Source of the DNA: Xanthomonas sp. Leaf131
GTDB lineage: Bacteria > Pseudomonadota > Gammaproteobacteria > Xanthomonadales > Xanthomonadaceae
Direction: 5' to 3'
Assembly: GCF_001423495.1 (NCBI RefSeq)
Contig: NZ_LMOG01000007.1
Coordinates: 51,215 to 115,214 of the forward strand
DNA: 64,000 nt
Positions 28,484-37,906 of the stretch are shown piece after piece; positions within the stretch are counted from its first letter, which is position 1, and each line of letters starts with the position of its first letter. A program made the translations under genes and the position numbers. Under the pieces are notes generated by a model. It did not search any database. It saw only the letters and a list, made by a program, of their open reading frames with translations, and was not told the DNA's origin.

Positions 28484-29112
28484 GCACGCGCCGCATCGCA
28501 TTGGCCGACGACCAGATTCTGGTCCGCGCCGGACTGCGCGCGCTGTTGCAGCAACAGGGCGTGGAGGTGGTCTGCGAGGCCGACGACGGCCAGGGCCTGC
28601 TGGACGCGCTCGTCATCAACACGGTGGACGTGGTGCTCAGCGACATCCGCATGCCCGGCCTGGACGGCATCCAGGCGCTGCAGCAACTACGCGCGCGTGG
28701 CGACCGCACCCCGGTGCTGCTGCTCACCACCTTCGACGACAGCGACCTGCTGCTGCGCGCCACCGAGGCCGGCGCGCAGGGCTTCCTACTCAAGGACGCC
28801 GCCCCGGAAGACTTGCGCGAGGCGATCGAACGGGTGGCCAACGGCGAGACCCTGCTGCAGCCGGTCAGCACCGACCCGGTGCGCGCCCGCTACCAGTTCC
28901 GCGACCAGCAGCCCCCGCGCGAGACCTTCAGCGAACGCGAGGTGGCGATCCTGCGCCTGCTCGCCGGCGGCTATTCCAACAAGGAGATCGCCCGCACCCT
29001 GTTCCTGGCCGAAGGCACGGTGAAGAACTACGTCTCCACCATCCTGGAAAAGCTCGGCACCCGCGACCGCACGCGCGCGGTGTTGAAGGCGATCACCTTG
29101 CGGGTGATTTGA
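28480..29112 (+). CDS. LuxR/NarL-type response regulator
   Basis: The receiver domain has the acidic pair D10/D11, the phospho-acceptor D55 in VVLSDIRMPGLDG, and K in FLLKDAAPED. The C-terminal LuxR helix-turn-helix reads FSEREVAILRLLAGG, YSNKEIARTLFLAEGTVKNY, then VSTILEKLGTRDRT. The length of 210 residues is standard. It overlaps the kinase stop by four bases and is its partner. Target genes cannot be read from this window. Confidence 0.93.
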   Translation: MSTRRIALADDQILVRAGLRALLQQQGVEVVCEADDGQGLLDALVINTVDVVLSDIRMPGLDGIQALQQLRARGDRTPVLLLTTFDDSDLLLRATEAGAQGFLLKDAAPEDLREAIERVANGETLLQPVSTDPVRARYQFRDQQPPRETFSEREVAILRLLAGGYSNKEIARTLFLAEGTVKNYVSTILEKLGTRDRTRAVLKAITLRVI

Positions 29113-29116
29113 GGGC

Positions 29117-29206
29117 TGGGAATCGGGAATCGGGAATGGGGAATGGGGATTCGGGATTCGGGATTCGGGATTGGGTATTGGGTATTGGGATTAGGGATTA
29201 GGGAAT
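29117..29206. repeat. Degenerate GGGAATCGGGA-type short repeat
   Basis: About twelve imperfect units of the kind GGGAATCGGGA or GGGATTCGGGATT lie in a row directly after the response regulator. Shorter runs of the same text occur after fabV (35893-35925) and before the kdgK stop (36560-36595, reverse). Such runs at gene ends are common in Xanthomonas and are not coding. Confidence 0.7.
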
Positions 29207-29291
29207 CGTAAGAGCGGGGACTTTAGCGGGCGCTGGAACGGTGAGACTGGCGTCGAGGTCGAACCGCAAATCGGAAGCCGGAAGCCGGAAG

Positions 29292-29420
29292 CCCCTCTCC
29301 CTCCGGGAGAGGGGTTGGGGTGAGGGTACGGGGCGAAGCCACACGCGGAATGAGATGACACGAGGCTTCGCCCGTACCCTCATCCGCCCCTGCGGGGCAC
29401 CTTCTCCCGAGGGGAGAAGG
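29292..29420. repeat. Nested inverted-repeat element
   Basis: Three hairpins are nested or in series: CCCCTCTCCC/GGGAGAGGGG (29292-29314), GGGTACGGGGCGAAGCC with GGCTTCGCCCGTACCC, and CCTTCTCCC/GGGAGAAGG (29400-29420). The right part is related to the hairpin at 50114. The remaining sequence of the 700-bp gap to 29809 shows no gene. Confidence 0.7.
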
Positions 29421-29809
29421 AACAGCCCGTGGCCAGCCGGCTGTGGTCAGCGGGATAGCTTGGCGTCTGCCTCCAGCCCTCCAGCCCTAGCCTCTAGCCC
29501 CCAAGATTCGCCTTCGTCGATGGTGGCGCTAGCCCATTCGCCTCGGCCAAAAGGCGGAGTTCCACGAGACTGTCACCGTCGCACGCAATGGTCAGGTCAA
29601 TGCTCAGACACACCGCCACCACGTCGCATCACGCTATCCCACCAGATTGCATAACGTTGTTTCATAAAGGATTTCCCAACTTCGGCAGAGTCGGCCAACA
29701 ACCGTAAGGTTGCCGTCAGGTCGCGTCAGCGGCCACGCACGAAGGTGATCCGGCGGCCACCAACGCCGCTCGGGGACGCGCCGCGCTCCGGTCCGCTGCG
29801 GAGTTCGTC

Positions 29810-30271
29810 ATGCGCCTGGTCCGATACCTGTTCGTGTTGATCGTCCTGCTGTCCACCAGCGCCTGGGCAGCGCCCACCCAGGCCGAATTGCCGCATGCCT
29901 GGACCCAGGCCGCGTTACTGACCCAGCCTGCGGCCGCCGAGCGTGACTTGCGGGTGGTCTTCGGACACTGTGATCCGGCAGAGCAGGGAGCCGCCGCCGT
30001 GGCATGCGACGCCCTGTCTGCCCACGCCAATTTGGACGGCTGTGGGCCAGGGCTGGCCTGTCAGCAATGGGCGGGACGCGCAGCCGGCCTCAGCCACAGC
30101 GTTGGCATCGGCATGCCGGGCGCGCCGGCAACACGCGGCCAGATCACGGTGGCCTTCAGCAACCTGTCCGACCGGGACGTTAGCGCGCACCTGTCGAAGT
30201 CGGAATGCGGCGCCGGACGGGTAGACGCACCTGCAGGCATCCAACCTCGTCCGCGTGACTGCGTGGGATGA
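29810..30271 (+). CDS. Exported hypothetical protein (153 aa)
   Basis: The product begins with a good Sec signal peptide (MRLVRYLFVLIVLLSTSAWA, cleavage after AWA). The mature part has five cysteines, including LDGCGPGLACQQWAG, and ends in a proline/arginine stretch that looks less protein-like. The C-terminus may therefore be altered by a frameshift. No family is recognised. A 295-bp gap without genes follows. Confidence 0.5.
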   Translation: MRLVRYLFVLIVLLSTSAWAAPTQAELPHAWTQAALLTQPAAAERDLRVVFGHCDPAEQGAAAVACDALSAHANLDGCGPGLACQQWAGRAAGLSHSVGIGMPGAPATRGQITVAFSNLSDRDVSAHLSKSECGAGRVDAPAGIQPRPRDCVG

Positions 30272-30521
30272 GCAAGTGCGATGGTTAAACGGGGCCGCAG
30301 ACAAGGCGTCCCCTCGGAGTGGGCCAACCGGCGGTTATAGCGACACTGTAGCGATTTGCTCAGTTTTGGCGCTGCGGTCAGGCCAGACCACGACAAGACA
30401 CCAAGTCCGTACCGTACATCCTACCCGCCAGCGTCAGCCGCCGCGCGCCCGAGCATTGCATGACCACTCCCGCCACAGGCTGCAGTGTGCGGTGGCCGCA
30501 CGGTCAGTTATGCCGTCATGG

Positions 30522-30555
30522 AAAACACTGTCTGGCGTAAGACTGCCAGACAGTG
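30522..30555 (-). terminator. Intrinsic terminator of the nSTAND1 operon
   Basis: Perfect 11-bp arms CACTGTCTGGC and GCCAGACAGTG enclose an 8-base loop; on the minus strand TTTTC follows. It lies 12 bp beyond the stop of the 128-residue gene and closes the operon. Confidence 0.85.
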
Positions 30556-30566
30556 GGGTGTAGGCG

Positions 30567-30953
30567 TTATCGCGGCGAGATCTTCGGATCGTTGCCGACC
30601 TGGGGGTCGCAGCTAAACAAAATTTTCTTGTTGGTGTCTTCCACGATAAACGAAAGGAAAATTAATGTCGGCACCTCATTTCTATTGATCACCGTCGCAC
30701 CGTAACCATCTTTGTGAATTTCGATGGGTTGGACGATCTGTTCTTTGGAATCGGTGGTCAGCACGCTTCTGATCTTGAAGTACTTCTGAACCACATCGTC
30801 GAAGCGATAGTTCATCGTAAAAGGGCTTTGACCCTTGCAGGCAAGCGCAAGGTCCGGCGAGAAACTATAGAAATACTTGCTCCCTCCGGTATTGCCGCCA
30901 AATCCAACGTCGGCAACGGTGAGCGAGATATCGAGTGTTTTATCATCCTTCAT
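30567..30953 (-). CDS. Unknown small protein coupled to the nSTAND1 ATPase (128 aa)
   Basis: The ATG overlaps the stop of the large upstream ATPase gene (ATGA), so translation is coupled. The product has no signal peptide and begins MKDDKTLDISLTVADVGFGG. It is rich in beta-prone text (YFYSFSPDLALAC, VPTLIFLSFIVED) and ends SCDPQVGNDPKISPR. No family is recognised with confidence; a remote likeness of the C-terminus to PixA/AidA inclusion-body proteins is only an impression. Its codon use is more AT-rich than that of the ATPase, which hints at separate acquisition. It is a candidate effector, sensor or target of the ATPase. Confidence 0.75.
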   Translation of the reverse strand: MKDDKTLDISLTVADVGFGGNTGGSKYFYSFSPDLALACKGQSPFTMNYRFDDVVQKYFKIRSVLTTDSKEQIVQPIEIHKDGYGATVINRNEVPTLIFLSFIVEDTNKKILFSCDPQVGNDPKISPR

Positions 30954-33900
30954 GATTTGTCTTGTTCCTTAAAGAGCGGGGCATAGAGGGAGATGAACTC
31001 CGGGTGGCGGTAGCCCGCTTGATACAGCCATCCGAGCTGTTGCGCGACGACAGCGCGCTGCCCCAGGTGCACCTGGGCGCGAATCCATGGGTCGAGCAGA
31101 TCCTTGTCGCGGCTGTTGCCCGCATCTTTGCCAAGCACGCCGACCGCGCGCTGCCAGGCGTCGCGGGCTTTGTCTGCCTGACCGACAGCAGCAAGCTGTT
31201 CGCCATGCCAGATCAATGCCTGTGCCAGTGCCGACAGGCCAAGCAGGTCGTCGGGGTTGGCGCGATGTAAGGCATCCAGCCGCGCGACCAGAGCGTCCAT
31301 CTCCGCATCGACGATGGTGGACTTGGCAGTACGCAGGTGGCTCAGTCTCAGCGCGATAATGGCGTCCAGCCATTGCCATTCTGGTACCGGTTGGGTCTGT
31401 TGTAGCAGCGCGGCGGTCATCTGCCTGGCCTGCGACAACTGCTGCCGGGCTTTGTCGCTGTCTCCATCCAGGCCCGCCACCCACCCAATCTGAGCATGCG
31501 CATGCGCCAGATCGCGGCGCCAGATGACATTTTCCGGCTGTAATGCCACTAGCGTTTGCAGCATGCGCACGCTGTCCTGCGCATCGATCTGTGCTTGTGT
31601 CAGATGGCCGCGTGCCAGTGCCAGATTGGAAGTGCGTATCAGCGCCCCTGCCAGTCGCCGCCGCCAGGCATGCGCGTCCGGGTCCGTCTCGACCAGCACG
31701 CGCAACATCGCGATTTCTTCGCGATAGCCTTGTTCTGCGGGTGCGAGCAAGCCCTGGGTTTCCTGCGCAAGACTCAACCACGACAAGCTGTCGATCAGCT
31801 CATAGCGCACCGAGGTATTGCCAGGTGCGCGCGCAAGCAGTTGCCGCTTGAGTGCGATGGAGCGGGCAAAAAAACCGATTGCCACATTCGGCTGTCCTTC
31901 GCTGGTGGCCAGCGTGCCGAAGTTGTTGAGCGCATACGACAACTCCAGCTGCCAGCGCGGATCCTGTGGCGCAGCGCGCACCAGGTGTTCGCAGGCAGTC
32001 AGATACTGCGACCAGTATTTGCGCGCCAGCGGCAACTGTTTGGCCTGATATGCCAGGTAGCCCAGCCAATACGCCGCCTGGCCGGTTTCCGAATGCGCAT
32101 CCAAGGCATCGGGTGCACGCGCACGCGCCTGCTCGGCGGTGATAGCCGCACGCGTAAAGGCCGCATGCGCCTCGTCCAATTTGCCCTGATTCATCAGCAC
32201 TTCGCCGGTGGTGCGCAGGGCGCGTGCGTGGTTGATCAGATCGCCCGGCTGCATGCTGGCGTTGGGCAGGTCTTCCAGATAGCGCAGCGCGCGGCTGCCC
32301 ACGCTGTCGAGCAGCTTGAGGTTGCCCACCGTGCGCAATTGCTCGGCCAGATCGCCCAGCATGTAGCTCACCAGTTGCTGCGCCTGGTCGCGGCGTTGTT
32401 CGGCCACTTGCTGCGCTTGCCGCGCTTGCCAGCCCAGCAGCATCGAGGCGCTTGCCAGCACCGCCAGCAAGGTCGCTGCCGCCGCATACATCCCGCGCCG
32501 TTGTCGCTGCGAGCGCTCGCAGGCACGCAGGAACGCGCGGTCCACTGCGTCCAACTCCTGTGGCATGCGCCGTGCCGCCTCGCGCGCTTCGCTCAATGGG
32601 CGCCCGCTGTTGAGCAGATGATCGGTGCGCCGGCCTTCGGCGGCCCAGCGTTGCGCGGCCAGTTGCAGCCGCTTGCGCGCCTGCAGCAAGCGGCGGTTTT
32701 CATGGATCCAGTCGGCCGCGCGCGGCCATTGCCGCAACAAGGCTTCGTGCGCGACCGCAAAGCCTGGCTCGCCGGCGACCAGTTCGCTGACGAACAACCG
32801 CGCATGCACGAAGGCATCCACCAGCACGCGTGCGGCGCTGCTCTCCGGCAATGCCGACCACAGCGCACGCCGCGCAGTGACGGCATCGCTGTCGGGGTGG
32901 ATCACGCTCAACAGCGTCAGCACGTCGCCGAGCGCGGCCTGCGCGGTGGCCGGCAAGGCACGAAAGGTCTGTTCGGCATGGTGCGCCAACGCGCCTTCCA
33001 GCCCACCCAATGCGCGGTAGGCCGCGAAGGTCAGCAGGCCATCGTCGCTGCGTTGCGCGTGCAAGGCATGCAATAAATGTTGAAGCAACGGCAAGGCGTC
33101 GGGCTGGCGCGCAGTGGCATCGCGCAGTACATCGTCCAGGCGGCTGGCGCTGTCGCGCTCTTCTTCGAAGCGCAGCCCGGCCATCGCCGCGGGCACCCGA
33201 ATGATCTGGCCGATCTCGCCATCGCGTGGCGGCAGCAGATCCACATGCCCGTCGCCGCGTTTGAGTTCCACAATCTGCGGCAATGCATCGATCAGGCGCG
33301 GATAAAAGTCGCTGCGTGTGAGCATCAACACCGCCACGTGCGCGCTGCTGCACAGCGCCTGCAAGGCGGCTGCCAAGGCGGCGCGATCGGCCTCGGTGAT
33401 ACCGGGTGTAGCCACCATCGCTTCGGCATGGTCGATCACCAACAGCAGATGGCGCTGGGTCTGCAGGCTGTCGCGCGCCGGGGCGCTCTGACGCATCGCC
33501 TCGCTGATGGCCGCATGCAGCGGTGCAGGGCGTTGCAGCCAATCGGGCAGCGTTGCCATCTGCGCCGGCGAAAACACCGCGCGCGCGTTCGGTGCCCATT
33601 CCCCGAGTGCGCGTGCCAGCGTGTCGAGCACATCGTCGCCGCGGCATTGCGCCAGGTTGCAGTACGCCACCGCCACCGCTTCCAGGCCATCCAGTCCACC
33701 GGGCTGCGACAGCAACGGCACCACGCCAGCGCGCAGCAACGAGGTCTTGCCGCAACCGCTGGCACCGCTGACCAGCACCAGCCCGCGTTGGCTGTGCAAT
33801 TGCGCACGTACCGCGCTCAGCACTTGCGCAATCGCGTGGCTGCGGCCGAAAAACACGTCGGCATGTGCGGGGTCGAATGCCTGCAACCCCACATAAGGGT

Positions 33901-34300
33901 TGCCGTGTCCCCACGTCTGCGCACCCATGACCGCGCCGCGATAATCGTCGGGAAAGACGACCTTGGGCAGCAGCCGATACCCGCGCTTGCGGATGGTTTC
34001 GATGTAGCGCGGCTGGCGGCTGTCGTCGCCGAGCTTGCGGCGCAGCTGGGCGATGGTCTTGTGCACCGGGTTGTCGCCGTAAAAGCTGCCGTGCCAGACC
34101 TCGATCAACAACTGCTCGGCGCTGATGACCTCGCCCGCGCGCTCGGCCAGCGCGATCAGCACTTCCATCATGCGCGGTTCCAGCGTGATGGTCTGGCCGT
34201 CGTCGATCAGCGTCAGCCGTTCCGGCTCGACCAGCAACGGCCCAAGCCGAAACCGCGGGACAGAGCCCAGCTGCGTGACGCGCTCGCTTCGAAGAGACAT
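30950..34300 (-). CDS. Winged-helix/nSTAND1 ATPase with membrane segment and TPR-like tail
   Basis: This is a 1,116-residue multidomain protein. An OmpR/CadC-type winged helix occupies residues 10-112 (LEPRMMEVLIALAERAGEVI, then IRKRGYRLLPKV). The nSTAND1 entry motif NPYVGLQAFDPAHADVFFGR (134-153) leads to the P-loop GASGCGKTS (179-187) and Walker B LLLVIDHAEA (285-294). A membrane segment lies at about 604-625 (MYAAAATLLAVLASASMLLG), followed by a coiled coil and TPR-like helices to the end. The architecture is that of a signalling STAND NTPase whose C-terminal repeats sense a ligand. The membrane segment would place DNA-binding and sensing parts on opposite sides, as in CadC. It heads an operon with a small unknown gene. 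Confidence 0.88.
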   Translation of the reverse strand: MSLRSERVTQLGSVPRFRLGPLLVEPERLTLIDDGQTITLEPRMMEVLIALAERAGEVISAEQLLIEVWHGSFYGDNPVHKTIAQLRRKLGDDSRQPRYIETIRKRGYRLLPKVVFPDDYRGAVMGAQTWGHGNPYVGLQAFDPAHADVFFGRSHAIAQVLSAVRAQLHSQRGLVLVSGASGCGKTSLLRAGVVPLLSQPGGLDGLEAVAVAYCNLAQCRGDDVLDTLARALGEWAPNARAVFSPAQMATLPDWLQRPAPLHAAISEAMRQSAPARDSLQTQRHLLLVIDHAEAMVATPGITEADRAALAAALQALCSSAHVAVLMLTRSDFYPRLIDALPQIVELKRGDGHVDLLPPRDGEIGQIIRVPAAMAGLRFEEERDSASRLDDVLRDATARQPDALPLLQHLLHALHAQRSDDGLLTFAAYRALGGLEGALAHHAEQTFRALPATAQAALGDVLTLLSVIHPDSDAVTARRALWSALPESSAARVLVDAFVHARLFVSELVAGEPGFAVAHEALLRQWPRAADWIHENRRLLQARKRLQLAAQRWAAEGRRTDHLLNSGRPLSEAREAARRMPQELDAVDRAFLRACERSQRQRRGMYAAAATLLAVLASASMLLGWQARQAQQVAEQRRDQAQQLVSYMLGDLAEQLRTVGNLKLLDSVGSRALRYLEDLPNASMQPGDLINHARALRTTGEVLMNQGKLDEAHAAFTRAAITAEQARARAPDALDAHSETGQAAYWLGYLAYQAKQLPLARKYWSQYLTACEHLVRAAPQDPRWQLELSYALNNFGTLATSEGQPNVAIGFFARSIALKRQLLARAPGNTSVRYELIDSLSWLSLAQETQGLLAPAEQGYREEIAMLRVLVETDPDAHAWRRRLAGALIRTSNLALARGHLTQAQIDAQDSVRMLQTLVALQPENVIWRRDLAHAHAQIGWVAGLDGDSDKARQQLSQARQMTAALLQQTQPVPEWQWLDAIIALRLSHLRTAKSTIVDAEMDALVARLDALHRANPDDLLGLSALAQALIWHGEQLAAVGQADKARDAWQRAVGVLGKDAGNSRDKDLLDPWIRAQVHLGQRAVVAQQLGWLYQAGYRHPEFISLYAPLFKEQDKS

Positions 34301-34684
34301 TCGCTCGGGTACCGGTCGTACAGCTGAAAGGGGCCTTGACGATCGCCAACAGGCGCGGCCAGGCACGGCACGGCAGGGCCGGAACATAACATAGGCGCCA
34401 GCGCGGGCAGTCGACTGCAGTCGCTGTTTGCAGCGGGCAGGCAGCGGCTGCGCCGGCCGCACCGCGCCCGGTGCCTGCACCACCCGTGCCCACATGTGTC
34501 CGACGGTTGGCACGGTGCAAGAACGCCTACGACAGCGTAGCCAACTGATCGTGCAGCGCCGCGCTCAGGTCCGTCAGACTGGCCGGCACGCGTCCATACA
34601 GCAGCGTGTGTTGCGCATCAGGCTGTTTCGCATGCGGTGCACCGATTAAGATGCCGCCAGCATCTTGCTGACCAGGAGTCCACG

Positions 34685-35893
34685 TTGATCATCCATCCCA
34701 AAGTGCGCGGCTTCATCTGCACCACCACGCATCCGCTTGGCTGCGAGCGCAATGTGCTCGAACAGATCGCCGCAACGCGCGCGCACGGCGTGCGCAATGA
34801 CGGCCCGAAGAAGGTGCTGGTGATCGGCGCGTCCAGCGGCTATGGCCTGGCCTCGCGCATCACTGCTGCCTTTGGGTTTGGCGCCGACACGCTGGGCGTG
34901 TTCTTCGAAAAACCCGGCAGCGCCACCAAGCCCGGCACCGCCGGTTGGTACAACTCGGCAGCGTTCGACAAGCACGCCAAAGCGGCGGGGTTGTACAGCA
35001 AGTCGATCAATGGCGATGCGTTTTCCGATGCCGCGCGTGCGCAGGTGATCGAGCTGATCAAGAGCGAGATGGGTGGCCAGGTCGACCTGGTGGTGTATTC
35101 GCTGGCCTCGCCGGTGCGCAAGCTGCCGGGCAGCGGCGAAGTGAAGCGCTCGGCACTCAAGCCGATCGGCAACACCTACACCGCCACCGCCATCGACACC
35201 AACAAGGACACCATCATCCAGGCCTCGATCGAGCCGGCCAGCGAGCAGGAGATCGACGACACCATCACCGTGATGGGCGGGCAGGATTGGGAACTGTGGA
35301 TCGACGCGCTGGAAGGCGCCGGCGTACTCGCCGAGGGCGCGCGCAGCGTGGCCTTCAGCTATATCGGCACCGAAATCACCTGGCCGATCTACTGGCACGG
35401 CGCGCTGGGCAAGGCCAAGGTCGACCTGGACCACACCGCGCAGCGTTTGAATGCGCGTCTGGGCAAGCACGGCGGTAGCGCCAATGTGGCGGTGCTCAAG
35501 TCGGTAGTGACCCAGGCCAGCGCGGCCATCCCGGTGATGCCGCTGTATATCTCCATGGTCTACAAGATCATGAAGGAAAAAGGCCTGCACGAAGGCACCA
35601 TCGCGCAGCTCGACCGCCTGTTCCGCGAGCGCCTATACCGCGAAGACGGTCAGCCGGCCGAGGTGGACAACGAAAACCGCCTGCGCCTGGACGATTGGGA
35701 ACTGCGCGACGACGTGCAGGATGCCTGCAAGGCGCTGTGGCCGCAGGTCACCACCGAAAATCTGTTCGCCCTCACCGACTACGCCGGCTACAAGCACGAG
35801 TTCCTCAAGCTGTTCGGCTTCGAACGCGACGACGTGGATTACGACGCCGATGTGGACCCGGACGTAACCTTCGATTGCATCGAGTTGGGCTGA
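34685..35893 (+). CDS. fabV: Enoyl-ACP reductase FabV
   Basis: FabV reduces trans-2-enoyl-ACP with NADH in the last step of fatty-acid elongation. The TTG at 34685 is the start: AGGAG lies six bases ahead and translation gives the conserved opening (M)[20 protein letters not shown]. The Rossmann motif is [16 protein letters not shown], and the active-site Tyr-x8-Lys is in [16 protein letters not shown] with the Lys pair. The length of 402 residues matches the family. FabV is the main reductase in Xanthomonas and is known to be poorly inhibited by triclosan. The 384 bp upstream contain no supported gene. Confidence 0.96.
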   Translation: MIIHPKVRGFICTTTHPLGCERNVLEQIAATRAHGVRNDGPKKVLVIGASSGYGLASRITAAFGFGADTLGVFFEKPGSATKPGTAGWYNSAAFDKHAKAAGLYSKSINGDAFSDAARAQVIELIKSEMGGQVDLVVYSLASPVRKLPGSGEVKRSALKPIGNTYTATAIDTNKDTIIQASIEPASEQEIDDTITVMGGQDWELWIDALEGAGVLAEGARSVAFSYIGTEITWPIYWHGALGKAKVDLDHTAQRLNARLGKHGGSANVAVLKSVVTQASAAIPVMPLYISMVYKIMKEKGLHEGTIAQLDRLFRERLYREDGQPAEVDNENRLRLDDWELRDDVQDACKALWPQVTTENLFALTDYAGYKHEFLKLFGFERDDVDYDADVDPDVTFDCIELG

Positions 35894-36126
35894 GAATCGG
35901 GAATCGGGAGTGGGGAATCGGAAAAGCCGTGGCGGCTTGGCACGCTGGTTGTGCAGTACGCAGTGCTTTGACTGTTTCCGACTCCCGACTCCATCCCAAT
36001 GCCAAATCCCGGCGCTAAAGGTCAAGACGCCGCTATGAATCGCTGGCTTTCGTGTCGATCACTGGATCGGCAGGGACGTGGCTTGATTGTTGAACCACAT
36101 CCACACTGCATGGAGCGCACTACGTC

Positions 36127-36414
36127 ATGGACAAACTGATCGCTATCCTGGTGCTGGCCGTCCTGGTCAGCGTGGCCTGTGCCGTGCTGCTGCGTTTCGT
36201 CAAGCTGCACGGCTCGCTGAAAGCAATCGTCAATGTGGTGATCACCACGGCCGTCGTCTGCGCCGTGGTCATGCAGGACGGCTCGGCGCCAGACTTTCAG
36301 TTCGCCCTGATGATCACGCTGTTTTTCAGCGTACCGGCCTCGCTGTGCGTGGTCCTGCTGAGCGCAGCGCTGAAATGGATCATCAACAAACGCCGCGCAC
36401 GCACGCCTGCCTGA
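36127..36414 (+). CDS. Small membrane protein (95 aa), unknown
   Basis: The protein has three predicted membrane helices: MDKLIAILVLAVLVSVACAV, LKAIVNVVITTAVVCAVVM, and MITLFFSVPASLCVVLLSAAL. The tail is basic (KWIINKRRARTPA), placing the C-terminus in the cytoplasm. A weak GGAGCG lies upstream. No family is recognised. Confidence 0.65.
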   Translation: MDKLIAILVLAVLVSVACAVLLRFVKLHGSLKAIVNVVITTAVVCAVVMQDGSAPDFQFALMITLFFSVPASLCVVLLSAALKWIINKRRARTPA

Positions 36415-36597
36415 AACGCGTGAGCGCAGCGAGCAACACGTAGCAAGCATCTGCCCGCTGTCCGCGATCGCGCATCACATCGCACAATCGCGCGTCAGTT
36501 CCGAGCGCACTGCGCGCTGTCAGCAACAAACCTGGATAGAGCGCTGAAAGCCAACGCTCTTACGATTCCGCAATCCCGATTCCCCATTCCGCGCCCG

Positions 36598-37620
36598 TCA
36601 CCGCTTCACATCGAAGCGCGCATCACCCACACATGCCTGCACATCGGCGACCGAGATCGGGTTGAAATCACCGGGGATCGAATGCTTCAAACACCCCGCA
36701 GCCAGGCCGAAGCGCACGGTGTCCTCCAGCGACCAGCCTTCGATCAGGCCGTGCAGCACGCCGGCCGCAAACGCGTCGCCGCCGCCGATGCGGTCGATGA
36801 TCGGGGTCAGTTCCTCGCTCGGCGCACGTGCCACCTCGCCATCGCGCGGCACCAGCATCGCGCCCAGGCTGTGGTGGTCCACGTTGTGCGCCACGCGCTG
36901 GGTGCAGGCCATCAACTGCAGCTGCGGGAATGCGGCAAACGCCTGCTTTGCGGCTGCTTCCACGCGCGCTTCCAGCGTGTCCTGCGGGAACTCGCCACCC
37001 AGCACCACGCCAATGTCGCGGTAATCGGCAAACACCACATCGGCGCATTCGAACAGCTGATGCAGGATGCCGCGCGCATCGCCTTGCCAGCGCTGCCATA
37101 ACTTGGGCCGGTAGTTGCCGTCGAACGAGACCTTGACCCCGGCTGCACGCGCCGCGCGTGCCGCCGCCAAGGTGGCCTGCGCCACATCGGCGCCCAGCGC
37201 CGGGCTGACCCCTGACAAGTGCAGCCACTGCGCGCCCTCAAGCAGGCGCGGCCAGTCGTAGGCATCGGCCGGCGCCAGCGCAAATGCCGAGTCGGCGCGG
37301 TCGTAGACCACTTCGCTGGGGCGATGGATCGCGCCGGTGGTCAAAAAGTACAGGCCCATGCGGCCGTCCACGCGTCGCACGTTTCGGGTGTCCACATCGT
37401 GCCGGCGCAATTCGCCCAGCACGGCCGCACCCAATGGGTTGTCGGCCACGGTGCTGACCATGGCCACCTCGTGGCCGAAATGCGCCAGCGACACGCCGAC
37501 ATTGGCTTCGGCCCCACCGCAGTGCACGTCCAGCTGCGGCTGCTGCAACAGCAGCGCATGACCAGGCGCCCCCAGGCGCAACAACAACTCTCCAAAGCAC
37601 AGGATACGGGCACGACTCAT
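36598..37620 (-). CDS. kdgK: 2-keto-3-deoxygluconate kinase (PfkB family)
   Basis: KdgK phosphorylates 2-keto-3-deoxygluconate, the end product of pectin breakdown, before Entner-Doudoroff aldolase cleavage. The PfkB signatures are visible: GGAEANVGVSLAHFG near the N-terminus and DRIGGGDAFAAGVLHGLIEG near the C-terminus with the catalytic Asp. The length of 340 residues is normal. It is divergent from the pectin receptors, and both arms share a 17-bp operator candidate, which supports the KDG assignment over other PfkB sugars. Confidence 0.9.
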   Translation of the reverse strand: MSRARILCFGELLLRLGAPGHALLLQQPQLDVHCGGAEANVGVSLAHFGHEVAMVSTVADNPLGAAVLGELRRHDVDTRNVRRVDGRMGLYFLTTGAIHRPSEVVYDRADSAFALAPADAYDWPRLLEGAQWLHLSGVSPALGADVAQATLAAARAARAAGVKVSFDGNYRPKLWQRWQGDARGILHQLFECADVVFADYRDIGVVLGGEFPQDTLEARVEAAAKQAFAAFPQLQLMACTQRVAHNVDHHSLGAMLVPRDGEVARAPSEELTPIIDRIGGGDAFAAGVLHGLIEGWSLEDTVRFGLAAGCLKHSIPGDFNPISVADVQACVGDARFDVKR

Positions 37621-37680
37621 GCGGCAATTACCTCGGCTGTGTGGTGCGTCACGGTGTGGGGAAACCGGTGCGCGTCAGGA

Positions 37681-37697
37681 TGACCATCGGTGTCATT
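37681..37697. promoter_or_regulatory. Candidate pectin-regulon operator, kdgK arm
   Basis: TGACCATCGGTGTCATT lies 61 bp upstream of the kdgK start. It differs by one base from the site at 37836. The TGAC...GTCA ends form an imperfect palindrome of the LacI-family kind. Confidence 0.6.
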
Positions 37698-37835
37698 CTA
37701 GCCGGCGCCAAATGTGCCGTGCCAGGGACATGATGCGACCTGAAGTGACCGCTTGCATCCCTTTTCGGCAGATTTGGTGACGTTTTCTGCTGCGCTGCAA
37801 GATGTTGCGGGGCGATTCAGCTGGTAACGTCGTTT

Positions 37836-37852
37836 TGACCAGCGGTGTCATT
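37836..37852. promoter_or_regulatory. Candidate pectin-regulon operator, TonB-receptor arm
   Basis: TGACCAGCGGTGTCATT lies 55 bp upstream of the receptor start and repeats the kdgK-arm site with one change. Two copies at matching distance from divergent starts argue for one regulator of both arms. Confidence 0.6.
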
Positions 37853-37906
37853 ACCGCTCACAACCAGACACATCATGTTGTTCATGGACCCTTGGGAGGG
37901 GAGGAC

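Noticed and set aside
29117..29206. Regular short repeats that might be read as a CRISPR array
   Set aside because: The units are about 7-8 bases, imperfect and without spacers. No cas gene is present in the window.
34500..34690. Minus-strand frame of about 60 codons ending [20 protein letters not shown] just upstream of fabV
   Set aside because: The text looks protein-like, but the frame has no start codon or ribosome site and overlaps the fabV start. It may be a gene remnant; support is too weak to list.
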